This document shows positions 34,008 to 45,423 of a stretch of 64,000 nucleotides of DNA, piece by piece. The notes below the pieces were generated by a model. That model saw only the letters and a list, made by a program, of their open reading frames with translations. It was not told the DNA's origin and did no database searches. The position numbers and the translations under genes were made by a program. Numbering within the stretch: position 1 is the stretch's first letter; each line of letters starts with the position of its first letter. The stretch covers positions 52,892,610-52,956,609 of the forward strand of contig CAMTDV010000013.1 in NCBI GenBank assembly GCA_947069175.1. Direction: 5' to 3'. This DNA is from Scalesia atractyloides (Eukaryota; Streptophyta; Magnoliopsida; Asterales; Asteraceae).

Positions 34008-36658
34008 AACCATTCATAGTAAATTTTAGATTGTCTTAGTTAGGTTTCAATGTTTAGCGGAAGCATTAGTTTTTAAAGTCGAGCGAAAGCATAAAAATAA
34101 AGTAAAGGAACGGGCGCCAACACAAACGCCAAAACTAAAGAAAAACCCAAAACAATGTTTGTAAATGAGACTCGATAAAAAAATGTCTTGATCAATGCAA
34201 GTGAGTGCACCTAGAGCTCCTAGCGTCCTGAGAAACATGTAAAGAAACAAGTGTCAACATTAAAGAAGAGTGAGTTCACAGGTTTTCATAAGTTCATTTG
34301 TTCGGTTATAAGTTTGTTTCCCCCGTTATCCCTAACCCGGGATAACGACTTAGTTCCATTATTCCCAACCCGGAATAATACTGATGGTTCCATTATTCCT
34401 TACCCGGAACAATAATGATGTTCCCTTATTCCTAACCCGGAATAACAATGTTGTTGGTTCCATTATCCCTAACCCGGAATAATATTGTTGATTCGTAATT
34501 AACTTCAATGTTAACATGTAGGTAGCTAGCCTAAAGTTATGTCACGTAAGTGTTCGCGATCGAAGCTGACTGTTGTGCCTCCGTGTTACCAGGCCTATCA
34601 CTGACCATGGCGAAGTTAGGCCAAATTATTCACCCGTTGACCATACCCGGTCGGCTAGCGCGACTAGCTCGAGTGGGGCTTGTCGGGCCCAGTAGTACTA
34701 CTTATAATTTCCCCGCTATCTAACCCAATACTAACGATCCGAGAGTTTGTCGAGGACTTGTGCGATATAGCTTCTTAGTGACCATAACGTACATTAACAT
34801 TAACTTAGTTACCGAATAGTTTAATGACGTTAATTTCATATAACGTAAGGAGATAGAGTTGTAGAGTGTATACATGTTTCTCCCCCTGTTATTTAAAACC
34901 GGATAAAATTAGGGGCCGTGAACTCAACTTTAGTTGCTCGGTTAGTGTAACACAGATGTAGCAAATGATGGGACCATTAATTGCGTCCTAACAAGTCAAT
35001 TGATTTAGAGTTAGTGTGTGAACACACTGATACAAGCCCTACACATACTAACACACAATGCGGTACATACGATGACAATTCCTAACACTCAAATCATGCA
35101 TGCAGGTATCATCATACCAATATAGTGATCAAACCAACCTATCATGAACACAAATAAATCCATACACACATTCGCAAGTTATCAAGTTTCAGCGTATATA
35201 CTCATAATTAGCCTGTTTTCGAGGATTTTTATAAAATAGTTCCAACATTCCAAAAATTCCAATTATTTTACAGAAGGTGTCAACTATACTGTAGAATTTT
35301 ATATAAATTTTCAAGTCCTAACACTTTACCAATTATTCATAAATATTAATATACTAGGCTGCAGTCAGATTCGTCGCTTTCTGACTGCAGTCCACGGGAG
35401 AATTTATTTAAAAAATAACCGTTCGTCCAATTAACAAAATTCCAGTGGGAGTTTCCCGGAAATTTCCATATCTAGTTGCTGTACAAATTTCATGATTTGA
35501 CTCTCTACAGACTATTAGATCCGACTCGATAAACAACTAACAAATTTTCAGCATTTTCATAGCTTCAGTTACTGAACTTAATTTGCCACTTAAAAATACC
35601 AAACGACTTCAGAAAAATATGAATCTAGCGCCATTAGAAGCGTTTTTCAAAAATCTACGTTTTAGACTTCATAAAATCCGTTTTTCGATAAATAATAACC
35701 AAGTTACAGCCAGTTGAAGTTGGCTGTAAACACCATTCAGCATCCTGATTTCAGCATTTTATCGCAATCTAACCCGCTTAAACAATCGATACGTTAAATA
35801 TAAGCGATCAAGAACAGAATTACCAATCATATATCATCATATACATCATACCCTTGCAAACCCTAATCATAACATATAGTTTTTATCACACAAAACGCAG
35901 CCTAATGTTTCTTGATTCCGCTAATCATCATAATCGCAAACTAGCACAATTTATCGAACTAAACATTGATTCTACACTACATTCAAGCATAATCAAGAGT
36001 TTATAAATCCTAGTATGATTTTGCAAACAATGATAAACTTTAACCTTTAACAATGAAGATCAATGATCCGAGAATTAGATGGGAATGGATTCGGTTTGAA
36101 GGTGATCGCGACCGAGAGCAAGGAGTGAGGAAGACTGTCGCGACCGAGAGCAAGTGGAAGAGATGGGCTGCCGTCGGCTTCCTTGGATACTAGGGTTTTT
36201 TTTTTTTTTTTTTTTTTTTGTAAAGCACAACTCATGTATACATGCATATATATAGTGCAAGGGGAAAGAAAAGGATCAAAGGGTTTGGGGTTTGTGCTTG
36301 CGGCCGCAAAGGGGTTCGGGTGGGGTGGTTTGGGTCTTTAACTTGAGCCTCAAGTTTCGATTAACTACTTGAGTCGCAAGGAAGTGAGGTCTATTCGTTT
36401 CGCGGCTCGGTTCGATTCATTTATCTATTTATTATATCTACATTTTATAACTAAAACAAATCACGAAATCGGAACATCACATAATTACTCACCAACTTAT
36501 AAACGTTTAATACACATAGCACGTAATTCATTTGACAATTTCACGAAATTATCGTAATTATTTCGAGCGTGCAATTTAAGTCTTCGAATCAATTTAGCGT
36601 AGGAACGAATAACCGTGAAGTAGTGCGTTTAAGATGTCTGAAAAACCGGGATGTCACA
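34008..36658 (-). repeat. 3' LTR of the chromovirus, truncated at its outer end
   Basis: Collinear with 42764-45423. Differences include a T-run of about 27 at 36191-36219, only about 12 in the other copy. Contains perfect inverted repeats CTGCAGTCAGA/TCTGACTGCAG (35359-35390) and TTACAGCCA/TGGCTGTAA (35704-35729). Confidence 0.92.
34325..34482. repeat. Array of five short hairpins in the chromovirus LTR
   Basis: Five units about 33-36 bp apart each form an inverted repeat around a TAACC/CAACC loop: GTTATCCC/GGGATAAC, ATTATTCC/GGAATAAT, ATTATTCC/GGAACAAT, TTATTCC/GGAATAA and ATTATCCC/GGAATAAT. Stem bases change in pairs between units 1 and 2. Confidence 0.85.
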
Positions 36659-36839
36659 TTATCCCCATGTTGAAAGAATTTTCGTCCCGAAAATTGAGTA
36701 AACGCGGTTTAGAATGCAGTGTACATGTTTAGAGTGCCACTCACAAAGATTTAGTTCATTAACAATGGTACACGAAATTACAAGAAATTCCCAGGTTGTC
36801 ACATCATCCCCATGTTAAAAGAATTTTCGTCCCGAAAAT
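36659..36839 (-). other. Duplicated polypurine-tract region of the chromovirus
   Basis: The tract next to the LTR (minus strand ACATGGGGATAA, 36670-36659) lies in a ~50-bp segment that is repeated at about 36795-36845 (both hold ATGTTRAAAGAATTTTCGTC on the plus strand). The second copy overlaps the integrase stop. Confidence 0.7.
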
Positions 36840-38330
36840 TTAGTTGTTGGTATCGTTAACTTGTTGCTCAGCTGCAAAGAGGTGTGGGTATTTGCTTTTC
36901 ATTTGATCCTCTAGTTCCCACGTGAACTCCAGTCCACGCTTAGAGTCCCAACGAACCTTGACGATCGGAATCTTACTATGCCTTCGAGTCTTGATCTCAC
37001 GATCCATGATCTCGATAGGTTGTTCCACAAAGTGCAGTTGTTCATCCACTTGAATCTCATCCAATGGAATGACTAGGGTTTCATCTGATGGACACTTCTT
37101 CAGATTTGACACATGAAAAACGTTGTGAACTCCACTGAGTAGGGCAGGAAGGTCTAATTGATAAGCTACAGGTCCAATACGTTTCAAGATCACAAACGGG
37201 CCTACGTACCGTGGGTTTAGTTTGCCTCGTTTTCCAAAGCGGATTACACTCTTCCAGGGTGACACCTTCAGTAGGACGCGGTCGCCTACTTGAAATTCGA
37301 GCGGTTTGCGTCGTTGATCAGCGTAGCTTTTCTGTCGATCTCGTGCCGCCGCCATGCGGTTTCTGATTTGCCCAATCTTTTCAGTAGCCTCAAGTATCAA
37401 CTCAGGGCCTGTGAGTTGACTGTCACCGACTTCTGCCCAACAGACCGGTGATCTACATTTACGACCGTATAATGCCTCAAACGGTGCTGCCGATATACTC
37501 GTATGGTAACTGTTGTTATACGAGAATTCCACTAAAGGCAGGTGGATATCCCAACTATTCCCGAAGTCTACTACGCATGCCCTAAGCATGTCTTCCAAGG
37601 TCTGTATGGTCCTTTCGCTTTGACCATCAGTCTGAGGGTGATAAGCTGTGCTCATATCTAAGCGTGTTCCCAACGCTTTCTGAAGTGACTGCCAAAAATT
37701 GGACGTGAAGCGAGCATCTCTGTCTGAGATGATGGACGTTGGCACTCCGTGCCGAGAAACTACTTCCTTAATGTAGATGCGAGTCAACTTCTCCATCTTA
37801 TCTGTTTCTTTAATAGCTAGGAAGTGTGCGGACTTAGTTAAACGATCCACAATCACCCAGATGGTATCGCAACCACCCAAAGTTCGCGGGAGTTTAGTGA
37901 TGAAGTCCATCGAGATCTGATCCCATTTCCACACTGGGATCTCAGGTTGTTGAAGTAGCCCCGATGGCTTCTGATACTCTACCTTGACTTTTGCACAAGT
38001 CAAACACTTGCCCACGTAGGTGGTTATATTAGCTTTCATGTTGGGCCACTAGTACGCAGCTTTAAGGTCTTGATACATCTTATCCGAACCAGGATGGACA
38101 GAGTATCGGGATTTGTGAGCTTTGTCGATGACTAGTTTTCTAAGGTCTCCATAGAGAGGTACCCATATACGATTCATGAAATACCGGGCTCCATTGGGTT
38201 TTACTTCCCAATCGCGTTCCATTTTTCCCACCGATTCGGCCTTGATGTTTTCTTCCTTAACTGCTTCTAACTGCGCGTTGCGTATCTGTTCGGGTAACCC
38301 CGAATGAATGGTGAGCTGTAGTGCTCGTAC
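36840..38330 (-). pseudogene. Chromovirus integrase with chromodomain
   Basis: The N-terminal zinc region (DKMYQDLKAAY ... CLTCAKVK) contains a stop at 38051-38049. From 38039 the frame is open for 399 codons. The core has DQISMDFITKLP and VDRLTKSAHF (first Asp), IISDRDARFTSNFW (second Asp) and HPQTDGQSERTIQTLEDM (Glu). Then come GDRVLLKVSPWK (GPY/F-type region), HVSNLKK and the chromodomain at about 37020-36855 (VKVRWDSKRGLEFTWELEDQ). Integrase joins element cDNA to the genome; chromodomains of this kind can steer it to chromatin marks. Apart from the one stop, the catalytic triad and chromodomain are complete. Confidence 0.92.
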
Positions 38331-39575
38331 CCGACGAGGTTTCAAGTGTTCCTTCCAACTGAGGGCATCAGCTACCACGTTAGCTTTACCCAGGTGATAC
38401 CGAATGGCCCATTCATAATCGTTCAAGAGTTCGACCCAGCGACGCTGTCGCATGTTCAACTCCTTCTGATCAAAGATGTGTTGGAGGCTCTTGTGGTCTG
38501 TAAAGATTGTGCACTTCGTTCCATATAGGTAGTGTCTCCAAATCTTAAGTGCAAACACTACTGCTCCCAATTCCAGGTCATGTGTTGTGTAGTTTTTCTC
38601 GTGAACCTTCAATTATCGGGACGCATACGCGATGACCTTATCACGCTGCATGAGTATGCATCCCAATCCCTGAATGGAAGCATCACAATATACTACAAAA
38701 TCATCAGTCCCTTCCGGCAAGGACAGAATGGGTGCACTGCAAAGTTTCTGCTTCAGCAATTGAAATGCCGCTTCCTGCTTGTCACCCCAAGCATACTTGA
38801 TGCCTTTCTGGGTGAGGGTGGTAAGCGGTTGCGCGATCTTTGAAAATCCCTCGATGAAACGTCTGTAGTAACCAGCCAAACCCAAAAATTGTCGGATCTC
38901 CGTCGGTGTCCTGGGTGCTTCCCAGTTTTTGATAGCTTCAATCTTGGCGGGGTCGACGTGGATACCCTTTTCATTTACGATATGCCCGAGGAACTGAACT
39001 TTCCGAATCCAGAAATCACACTTTGAAAGCTTGGTATATAGTTTCTCCTGTTGAAGTAATCCCAGCAGTAATCGTAGATGTTCAGCATGTTCTTCTTCAC
39101 CTTTAGAGTAGATGAGTATGTCATCGATGAACACAATGACAAACTTGTCGAGATACGGTTTACACACGCGGTTCATGAGATCCATGAACACTGCGGGTGC
39201 GTTGGTGAGACCGAAGGGCATGACCAAGAACTCATAATGGCCATACCGAGTACGAAATGCCGTCTTAGCGATATCCTCCTCCCTGACGCGTAACTGGTGA
39301 TAACCGGACCGTAGATCAATCTTGGAGTAGTAGCTTGACCCTTGAAGTTGGTCGAAGAGATCGTCGATGCGAGGTAACGGGTATCGGTTCTTGACAGTAA
39401 CCTTATTGAGTTCCCTGTAGTCGATGCACATGCGGAAGGTCCCGTCCTTCTTCTTGACAAAAAGGACTGGAGCTCCCCATAGCGAAGTGCTAGGTCGGAT
39501 AAATCATTTTTCTAACAGTTCCTGAAGTTGGGTAGACAGCTCTTGCAGCTCGGCTGGAGCTAGGCGGTATGGGGC
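38331..39575 (-). pseudogene. Chromovirus reverse transcriptase and RNase H
   Basis: 39575-39432 is the RT N-terminus with a stop near 39507. The frame is then open from 39431 for 272 codons: MCIDYRELNKVTVKNRYPLP, the first catalytic Asp in SKIDLRSGYHQ, FGLTNAPAVF, and FIDDILIYS (active site 39131-39120), thumb motifs QFLGLAGYYRRFIEGF, and the start of RNase H (VVYCDASIQGLGC). A stop at 38615-38613 separates this from the rest of RNase H (THDLELGAVVFALKIWRHYL, FTDHKSLQHIF, RRWVELLNDYE, KANVVADALS). Two stops are the only visible damage. Confidence 0.92.
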
Positions 39576-40187
39576 CTAGGCGATGGGAGTTGCATGGTTT
39601 GCCAATTCAATTTCAAACTCCAACTGTCGATGTGGTGGGAGACCAGGTAACTCCTCTGGGAATACATCGGAAAAATCACGAACGACGGGGATGTCTTCTA
39701 TACGTTTTTCGTCTTTAGGCTGTTCGGTAACCAATGCGAGCAAAGCGAAGGAGTTCTTCCTCCGAAGATACTTCTGCGCTTGCATGTAAGAGATGATGTT
39801 TGTGACGGCGCCTGCCTTCTCGCCTTGCACCGTCAAGATTTCGTCGTTAGAGAGCGGAATACGGATAGATTTTTCAAAGCAGAGAACTTCAGCTCGGGCG
39901 TCGGATAGCCAGTCCATTCCGACTACCACGTCAAAACTACCCAGGGTAGTGGTCATCAGATCAATGGTAAAGGTGTGACCCGCGAGTTTGAGTTGACAGC
40001 CGGATACTAAATGGGTCACATCTACAGACTTACCATCGGCTAGTTCTATGACGTAAGGGGCCTCTAGAGGTTTGGGTGTGAGATTTAGGTTCTTCCTAAA
40101 GGACTCAGATATAAAACTCCTATCCGCACCCGTATCAAAAAGCACAGTAGCAAAATGTTCATTAAGGGGAAACTTACCGGTGACCAC
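39576..40187 (-). pseudogene. Chromovirus aspartic protease
   Basis: 203 open codons. The retropepsin active site ATVLFDTGADRSFIS is intact (DTGA at 40136-40125). Flap-like DVVVGMDWLSDARAEV follows, and the C-terminal linker ends at a stop (39578-39576) before the reverse transcriptase. The enzyme would cut the Gag-Pol polyprotein. The start shown is arbitrary because the frame is continuous with the gag knuckle region upstream. Confidence 0.88.
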
Positions 40188-41490
40188 GTTCGAGTCGTTT
40201 CTGGCCTCTCCGCGGCCCAGCGTAAATGCACGCCCCTTGGCACCTCCTGTGCCACCATTTCCGTTGTTGTTGTTGTTGTTATTGTTATTGTTGTGGTTAT
40301 TGTGGTTGTGGTTGTTCCCACCATTGTTGTTGTTGTTGTTACGAAGTTGTGGGCAGTCTCTTTTGAAGTGGGCAGTGTTACCACACTGATAGCATCCCCG
40401 GTTAACACCCTGCTACTGACCCTGGGGTTGATTCTGATTTTGTCGGGACATGATTTCCCCGCGACAATCCTTTGCCGCATGTCCCACCTTGCCACATCGT
40501 TGGCAGCGATTCCCGGCACAAGGGCCATGATGATGAAGATTACAGCGATTGCACTGCGGCTTTCGACCTACATAGCCGCTTGTGTTTTGGTTGTTGTTGG
40601 CGGGCTGATTATTTTGACCCCGGTGGCTGTTGAAATTATTGAATCGTTTCTGGTTCCCCTGTTGTTGCTGGGATGATGAAGACTGTCGAGCAGACGAGTC
40701 TTCAAACTTTCTTTTATTATCAGGGGCAACTTCAGTAGTACCCGAGTTGGCAACTTCTTTTGTTCCACCGCCTTATCGGTGAGTTTGTGCGCCAACCTGA
40801 TTACTTGATGCTCAGTCACAGGGTTGCTAGCCATTACCATACCCTGGATCTCGGGGACCAGATCCCCAAGGTAAAACTCGAGTCGTTTCTCCACGGTGTT
40901 GGCCAGATCGGGACATAGAAATACCAGGTCATGATGTTTCGCTGTGTATGCTTCAATTTCAGATCCCACCATCTTGTGGTTCCATAATGTTTGCTCCAAC
41001 TGTTGAACTCTGTCTTGCGGACAGTACTCTTCTTTGATTAGGGCCTTAAACTCGGCCCAGGCCATTGCATTTGCAGCAATAAGTCCACGCGTTTGGACTT
41101 GTGCATTCCACCAAGTTAGTTCCCCATCCTCCAATGTTGAGGCAGCATACTTGACCTTGTTGGCCTCCGGACAATTGCACATTTTGAACACTTATTCGGA
41201 CTTTTCGATCCAGCGGACCAGTCCTATGGGTCCTTCTGCCCCCGTGAATTTGCTCGGCTTCGCGTCGAGAAACATCTTGTAGGGGTTAAGACCCCCTCCT
41301 GCTGACAGAGGATAGGTAGTCAGCGAGAAATTCTACTAGCCCAACTATTAGATTTTCCCATGAAAATTTAATAATGGTTACCTGCTGGTTGGTTTTGAAC
41401 ACCCGCTAGAGCAGTATTCACGTGTTTTTGGATCATTGCAGCTAATTCTTCGGGCGTCATGTTAAGGTTTCCGCGACGTCCAGTTGCCAT
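40188..41490 (-). pseudogene. Chromovirus gag with two or more zinc knuckles
   Basis: ATG at 41490 opens MATGRRGNLNMTPEELAAM. Translation then needs either removal of a short intron (41381-41302) or a deletion event to reach PYKMFLDAKPSKFTG. After a stop near 41196 the gag core is open (NKVKYAASTLEDGELTWWNA, LEFYLGDLVPEIQGM). A one-base frameshift near 40755 precedes a Ser/Gln/Asn-rich linker and knuckles CQRCGKVGHAAKDC (about 40514-40473) and CYQCGNTAHFKRDC (about 40395-40354), both with complete CCHC ligands. An Asn-coding GTT-type trinucleotide run covers 40260-40337. The frame runs into protease. Confidence 0.85.
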
Positions 41491-41751
41491 TTAGATCTTC
41501 GTAAGACAACACAAATACAAACCAATAAGTCTATATATCCAATATAGTTATCCTATTCCATACTTAAATAATTCCTCAAATTATGTCAACCCAAATAAAT
41601 TAAACAGTCAAAAGAAATATTCGATTAAATAAAATTTCAACGTCTTACAAAGTGCCAACCAAACATATCAGTTTACTATAAAGTCTCAAGTTTAATCATA
41701 AGTAGGAAAATAAATAGACTGAAGGAAAGTAAATAAAATAAGCGAGACGTG

Positions 41752-42476
41752 TCAGTCTTCTACGTCTCCATCCCCCAAATCGCTATCGTTACCGTCATCC
41801 TCCGCGGCGTTTCCAGCTTCTACAGCTGGGTCTTCCTCCGGATCCTCCTCTGGATCCTCTTCTGGTTCCTCCTCTGGATCCTCTTCTGGATCCTCTTCTG
41901 GATCCTCCTCTGGATCCTCTTCCGGATCCTCCTCTACCGGCACTAGAGGGGCCGGTGCTGGTGCGGGTACTGGTACAAGTGCTTGATTCTGTTCTAGTTC
42001 TTGAATTCTCCAGCTAGACTCAAGAACTATGTCTTCAAGCCAGTCAGCCTTAGCTGCTCAGCACGAAGATCTCTAGCTAAAGTGTTACGAGCTATCTTAC
42101 TCGTATGTTGCTCTTCCTCGAGCGATCCAGTCTTACCTGTTAATTGTCGTATCATCCATCCCTGTGCTAGGATGGTTTCATGCATTCTTTCTAATTGTTC
42201 TTGTTGTTTTCTTATCATATCTCTAAGTAGGTCGTTCCCTACTTCTAACGAGTTAACCGGTTCGACCGGCATAGCGATGGTCGGGTGTGAGGACGACTCC
42301 TCCCCTAGAGCGAGCCTTTTTCTCGCAGCTGAGCGTGTCTCCACGCCATGAGGTGGTGAGGGTTCCACCATAGGTGCCTTTCCCGGCGCCCTTGGTTGCA
42401 AAAGTTTGTCGGATGATGATGATGATGCCATTGCCTGTTGGGTTGCGTAGTTAGTTACGAGTTGCATTCGTTTCAA
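41752..42476 (-). pseudogene. Extra ORF between primer site and gag: coiled coil plus acidic repeat tail
   Basis: ATG at 42476 opens 149 codons: a basic N-terminal part (TRSAARKRLALGEE), then a heptad-like helix (LLRDMIRKQQEQLERMHET, ARDLRAEQLRL). The frame changes near 42035-42045 and continues with VLESSWRIQELEQNQALVPV, a Pro/Ala linker, and an acidic tail of about nine EEDP units (41943-41830), ending in GDGDVED at 41752. The tail is encoded by an 18-bp-type minisatellite (GGATCCTC core on the plus strand). It is on the same strand as gag, 260 bases upstream of the gag ATG. I do not recognise the protein; chromoviruses normally start with gag here. It could be a gag N-terminal extension or a separate accessory protein. 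Confidence 0.6.
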
Positions 42477-42620
42477 TTATGCATTCATATTTTGTATAAC
42501 ATAGTTGTGATATAACACATAACAAGATATAACAATTCGGTGCCAAACTAAGTCTAGTGTCGTGAAATCAGCTATAGTTTAGGTCTACTTTTAATGCAAA
42601 CCTGGTTCTCTATAGCTAGA

Positions 42621-42634
42621 GGCTCTGATACCAA
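42621..42634 (-). other. Primer binding site of the chromovirus
   Basis: Minus-strand TTGGTATCAGAGCC, two bases inside the right LTR; complements plant initiator tRNA-Met. Confidence 0.88.
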
Positions 42635-42636
42635 TC

Positions 42637-45423
42637 TGTCACACCCTCAATTTCCACTTGCGGAGTTTTACCACGAGGCGTGTGAACAAACCAGAATCTG
42701 AGACACTAGTACGTCGAACGACTCTATATGATATGTTAATACGTTTTCCAAAATCCTTTGTTTAACCATTCATAGTAAATTTTAGATTGTCTTAGTTAGG
42801 TTTCAATGTTTAGCGGAAGCATTAGTTTTTAAAGTCGAGCGGAAGCATAAAAATAAAGTAAAGGAACGGGCGCCAACACAAACGCCAAAACTAAAAGAAA
42901 AACCCAAAACAATGTTTGTAAATGAGACTCGATAAAAAGATGTCTTGGTCAATGCAAGTGAGTGCACCTAGAGCTCCTAGCATCCTGAGAAACATGTAAA
43001 GAAACAAGTGTCAGCATTAAAGAAGAGTGAGTTCACAGGTTTTCATAAGTTCATTTGTTCGGTTATAAGTTTGTTTCCCCCGTTATCCCTAACCCGGGAT
43101 AACGACTTAGTTCCATTATTCCCAACCGGGAATAATACTGATGGTTCCATTATTCCTTACCCGGAATAATAATGATGTTCCCTTATTCCTAACCCGGAAT
43201 AACAATGTTGTTGGTTCCATTATCCCTAACCCGGAATAATATTGTTGATTCGTAATTAAGTTCAATGTTAACATGTAGGTAGCTAGCCTAAAGTTATGTC
43301 ACGTAAGTGTTCGCGATCGAAGCTGACTGTTGTGCCTCCGTGTTGCCAGGCCTATCACTGACCATGGCGAAGTTAGGCCAAATTATTCACCCGTTGACCA
43401 TACCCGGTCGGCTAGCGCGACTAGCTCGGGTGGGGCTTGTCGGGCCTAGTAGTACTACTTATAATTTCCCCGCTATCTAACCCAATACTAACGATCCGAG
43501 AGTTTGTCGAGGACTTGTGTGATATAGCTGCTTATTGACCATAACGTACATTAACATTAACTTAGTTACCGAATAGTTTAATGACGTTAATTTCATATAA
43601 CGTAAGGAGATAGAGTTGTAGAGTGTATACATGTTTCTCCCCCTGTTGTTTAAAACCGGATAAAATTAGGGGCCGTGAACTCACCTTTAGTTGCTCGGTT
43701 AGTGTAACACAGATGTAGCAAATGATGGGACCATTAATTGCCTCCTAACAAGTCAATTGATTTAGAGTTAGTGTGTGAACACACTGATACAAGCCCTACA
43801 CATACTAACACACAATGCGGTACATACGATGACAATTCCTAACACTCAAATCATGCATGCAAGTATCATCATACCAATATAGTGATCAAACCAACCTATC
43901 ATGAACACAAATAAATCCATACAACACTTTGGTACACACATTCGCAAGTTATCAAGTTTCATCGTATATACTCATAATTAGGCTGTTTTCGAGGATTTTT
44001 ATAAAATAGTTCCAAGATTCCAAAAATTCCAATTATTTTACAGAAGGTTTCAACTATGCTGTAGAATTTAATATAAATTTTTGAAGTCCTAACACTTTAC
44101 CAATTATTCATAAATATTAATATACTAGGCTGCAGTCAGATTCGTTGCTTTCTGACTGCAGTCCACGGGAGAATTTATTTAAAAATCACCGTTCGTCCAA
44201 TTAACAAAATTCCAGTGGGAGTTTCCCGGAAATTTGCATATCTAGTTGCTGTACAAATTTCATGATTTGACTCTCTACAGATTATTAGATCCGACTCGAT
44301 AAACAACTAACAAATTTTCAGCATTTTCACAGCTTCAGTTACTGTACTTAATTTGCCACTTAAAAATACCAAACGACTTCAGAAAAATATGAATCTAGTG
44401 CCATTAGAAGCGTTTTTAAAAAATCTACGTTTTAGACTTCAGAAAATCCGTTTTTTCGATAAATAATAACCAAGTTACAGCCAGTTGAAGTTGGCTGTAA
44501 ACACCATTCAGCATCCTGATTTCAGCATTTTATCGCAATCTAACCCGCTTAAACAATCGATACGTTAAATATAAGCGATCAAGAACAGAATTACCAATCA
44601 TATATCATCATATACATCATACCCATGCAAACCCTAATCATAACATATAGTTATTATCACACAAAACGCAGCCTAATGTTTCTTGATTCCGCTAATCATC
44701 ATAATCGCAAACTAGCACAATTTATCGAACTAAACAATGATTCTACACTACATTCAAGCATGATCAAGAGTTTATAAATCCTAGTATGATTTTGCAAACA
44801 ATGACAAACTCTAACCTTTAACAATGAAGATCAATGATCCGAGAATTAGATGGGAATGGATTCGGTTTGAAGGTGATCGCGACCGAGAGCAAGGAGTGAG
44901 GAAGACTGTCGCGACCGAGAGCAAGTGGAAGAGATGGGCTGCCGTCGGCTTCCTTGGATACTAGGGTTTCTCTTTTTTTTTTTTGTAAAGCACAACTCAT
45001 GTATACATGCATATATATAGTGCAAGGGGAAAGAAAAGGATCAAAGGGTTTGGGGCTTGTGCTTGCGGCCGCAAAGGGGTTCGGGTGGGGTGGTTTGGGT
45101 CTTTAACTTGAGCCTCAAGTTTCGATTAACTACTTGAGTCGCAAGGAAGTGAGGTCTATTCGTTTCGCGGCTCGGTTCGATTCATTTATCTATTTATTAT
45201 ATCTACATTTTATAACTAAAACAAATCACGAAATCGGAACATCACATAATAACTCACCAACTTATAAACGTTTAATACACATAGCACGTAATTCATTTGA
45301 CAAGTTCACGAAATTATCGTAATTATTTCGAGCGTGCAATTTAAGTCTCCGAATCAATTTAGCGTAGGAACGAATAACCGTGAAGTAGTGCGTTTAAGAT
45401 GTCTGAAAAACCGGGATGTCACA
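42637..45423 (-). repeat. 5' LTR of the chromovirus, complete
   Basis: 2787 bp, TGTCACACCCTC...CCGGGATGTCACA. Includes the second copy of the hairpin array at 43082-43240. Right flank (Athila) begins TGGCC. Confidence 0.92.

Larger units (their letters stand above)
34008..45423 (-). mobile_element. Tekay/Del-like chromovirus (gypsy), minus strand, one LTR truncated
   Basis: The right LTR (42637-45423, 2787 bp, TGTCACACCC...GGATGTCACA) and left LTR (34008-36658) are nearly identical, but the left one lacks the first ~127 bp. On the minus strand come primer site TTGGTATCAGAGCC (42634-42621), an extra ORF, gag, protease, reverse transcriptase, RNase H, integrase with a C-terminal chromodomain, then a purine tract. 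The chromodomain places it among chromoviruses; its sequence (IPIVKVRWDSKRG, MKSKYPHLF) fits the Tekay/Del lineage. The damage is a handful of stops and two frameshifts, so it is the youngest large element here. No target duplication can be tested because the left end was deleted. Confidence 0.92.

Noticed and set aside
40155..40676. Plus-strand open frame of 173 codons with long Val/Ile runs
   Set aside because: Antisense of the chromovirus gag linker; the runs are the reverse reading of an Asn-codon trinucleotide repeat.
41749..41946. Plus-strand Leu/Trp/Phe-rich frame resembling a membrane protein
   Set aside because: Antisense of the EEDP repeat in the extra ORF; low-complexity artefact.
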